DNA from: Brassicibacter mesophilus
GTDB lineage: Bacteria; Bacillota; Clostridia; Tissierellales; Proteiniboraceae
Assembly: GCF_050433385.1 (NCBI RefSeq)
Contig: NZ_JBNPXI010000012.1
Span: forward strand, 1 to 64,000
Length of the DNA: 64,000 nt
Direction: 5' to 3'
Positions 62,761 through 64,000 of the stretch are shown here, in pieces. Within the stretch, counting starts at the first letter, position 1; every line of letters begins with the position of its first letter. A model generated the notes under the pieces. The model was given only the letters and a program-made list of their open reading frames with translations. It searched no databases and was not told where the DNA came from. The translations under genes and the position numbers were made by a program.

Positions 62761-64000
62761 TTAATTCTTAACAAGCATTTTTATATCTCTAAACATCTTC
62801 ATACCAGCAAAGAAAATCACAAGAAATTCAAGTCTACCTAACATCATTCCTACAATTTCCGTCCAAAGTACAGCAGTTGGTGCATCAGGTGATGTGACTC
62901 CTACGGATAATCCTACAGTACCTAAGCTTGAGGCAAACTCAAACATTGATGCCTGTAGCGAGTATCCATTTGCTACTAAAATAAATACTCCTATTACATA
63001 AGCAATTAAATATATTGTAGTAAAATTACTTATCTCAACAACATGCTTATCTGATACATAATACTTACCTTCAGGCCTGTTTATATAATTTTGCCTTACT
63101 ATATTTTTAGGTAATAGGTAAGCTTTTATATTCCAAATAAGAGACTTAATCAATACATACACTCTATACTGCTTTAATCCACCAGCAGTGGAACCTGCAC
63201 CTCCACCAATTATCATTAGCACTATTAATACAAAGATACCTACGCCACTCCAATCTCCATATCCTACAGTAGAAAAACCTGTAGTAGATAAAGCAGAAAC
63301 AGTCTCAAAAATCCCAACTCTTATACTTTTGCCTAAAGATCCATACAACTTATATAAGGAAAAAAAAGACACTAAAGGGATTGAAAGTGACAATATAAAA
63401 AACATAAACCTTATCTCTCCAATTTTAAAAAACTTTTTAATTTGACCCTTTAGAAGAATAAAATGTGCTGCAAAGTTTATGGTTCCCAATATCATTAATA
63501 TTATAGTTATAAGTTCAATTGCAAAGCTATTATATTCTCCAATACTTCCAACCCTAGTAGAAAAGCCACCAGTTGATAAAGCGGCAATAGAATGATTGAT
63601 TGCATCAAACCAAGGCATTCCTGCTAAAATGTAAAGAACAATTCCCGCTACAATATAGCTTGAGTATATAGCCATAATTAACTTTGTTGATTTAGCAACA
63701 TCAGGAAGCAATTTATCAGATCTTCCTTCCGCATTATATAATCCTAATCCATGGGGACCAATTATTGCGGATAGCATAACAACAGCTAAACCTGCTCCTC
63801 CAAAAAATTGCATTAAGCTTCTCCATAATAGGAACATATTGCTAGTCTTTGCTACATCTACTACAGATAATCCAGTTGTTGTCCAACCGCTTACAGCTTC
63901 AAAAATTGCCTGAGTAAAATTAAGTTGTTTTGATAAAATAAAAGGTAATGCCGAAATTACTACCGTTATAAACCATGATAGAATAACTATCGTTCCACCC
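62761..64000 (-). CDS. TrkH/KtrB-family potassium transporter (5' end beyond window)
   Basis: The frame is open from position 64000 (no start in the window) to TAA 62761-62763, giving about 412 residues of a larger protein. Selectivity-filter loops of the superfamily are visible: 'AVSGWTTTGLSVVD', 'ALSTGGFSTRVGS', 'ALSTTGFSTVGYGDW' and 'SLGTVGLSVGVTSP', with 'GGGAGSTAGGLKQYR' typical of TrkH/KtrB. It moves K+ (with Na+ or H+) across the membrane and needs a TrkA/KtrA regulator not seen here. Confidence 0.93.
   Translation of the reverse strand, partial: GGTIVILSWFITVVISALPFILSKQLNFTQAIFEAVSGWTTTGLSVVDVAKTSNMFLLWRSLMQFFGGAGLAVVMLSAIIGPHGLGLYNAEGRSDKLLPDVAKSTKLIMAIYSSYIVAGIVLYILAGMPWFDAINHSIAALSTGGFSTRVGSIGEYNSFAIELITIILMILGTINFAAHFILLKGQIKKFFKIGEIRFMFFILSLSIPLVSFFSLYKLYGSLGKSIRVGIFETVSALSTTGFSTVGYGDWSGVGIFVLIVLMIIGGGAGSTAGGLKQYRVYVLIKSLIWNIKAYLLPKNIVRQNYINRPEGKYYVSDKHVVEISNFTTIYLIAYVIGVFILVANGYSLQASMFEFASSLGTVGLSVGVTSPDAPTAVLWTEIVGMMLGRLEFLVIFFAGMKMFRDIKMLVKN

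Noticed and set aside
1..64000. CRISPR arrays, tRNA or rRNA genes, T-box leaders
   Set aside because: I looked for regularly spaced repeats, cloverleaf-like GTTCRANNC sequences, rRNA motifs and the T-box GGTACCGCG motif. None could be supported.

Overview
The window comes from a low-GC, Gram-positive, endospore-forming anaerobe of the Clostridia type. The evidence is AT-rich intergenic DNA, strong AGGAGG-type ribosome binding sites, an alpha/beta small acid-soluble spore protein, a PepV dipeptidase, an Opp peptide importer, and formate dehydrogenases that use selenocysteine. I cannot name the species. At least three genes, and probably a fourth, read an in-frame UGA as selenocysteine: two formate dehydrogenases, a thioredoxin-like protein with a Cys-Sec pair, and a 72-residue molbindin (TOBE/Mop) protein. 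I regard the last as the most novel item here.

Layout. 1-650: a minus-strand cobalamin riboswitch with its promoter and two tandem terminators, but no gene inside the window. 650-4030: YibE/F membrane protein, a stomatin-like/NfeD pair and a metallophosphoesterase. 4200-8041: a YhaN/YhaO (SbcC/SbcD-like) nuclease pair. 8160-10115: a YtrA-type GntR regulator with an ABC transporter, under a perfect 35-bp palindromic operator. 10386-10658: selenocysteine thioredoxin-like gene. 10785-16774: three genes that look like an extracellular polysaccharide locus (glycosyltransferase, HEAT-repeat protein, glycoside-hydrolase-like protein). 17001-29336: a long minus-strand operon with a large membrane protein, ABC ATPase and permease, a coiled-coil membrane protein interrupted by one UGA, MoxR ATPase, DUF58 protein and two von Willebrand A (Bat-like) proteins.

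29624-40362: a peptide-use region. A sigma-54 activator with a PrpR-type sensor faces a PepV dipeptidase. An Opp-type importer with a clear -24/-12 promoter and two upstream palindromes is followed by an asparaginase. 40402-42683: DEAD-box helicase, YciI-like protein and DedA-like membrane protein. 42857-51531: formate metabolism, with two selenocysteine formate dehydrogenases. One is coupled to a fused iron-sulfur/flavin electron-transfer subunit. The other has its own iron-sulfur domains.

48193-58019: an ABC transporter ATPase gene is cut in two. Its first part ends near 48797 and its last 61 codons reappear at 57356. Between them lie fdhA2, a small Cys-rich protein, an FMN glutamate-synthase-like protein, truA, the selenocysteine molbindin, a large serine recombinase, a zinc-ribbon protein and a spore protein. 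The following permease is also truncated. 58392-62005: a set of small accessory genes (FMN reductase, two nucleotidyltransferases, truncated acetyltransferase) separated by structured elements that share ATAACGT and recall integron attC sites. 62761 to the end: a TrkH/KtrB potassium transporter, cut off by the window edge. A roughly 105-bp double-hairpin repeat occurs three times (16.8, 33.2 and 54.2 kb).
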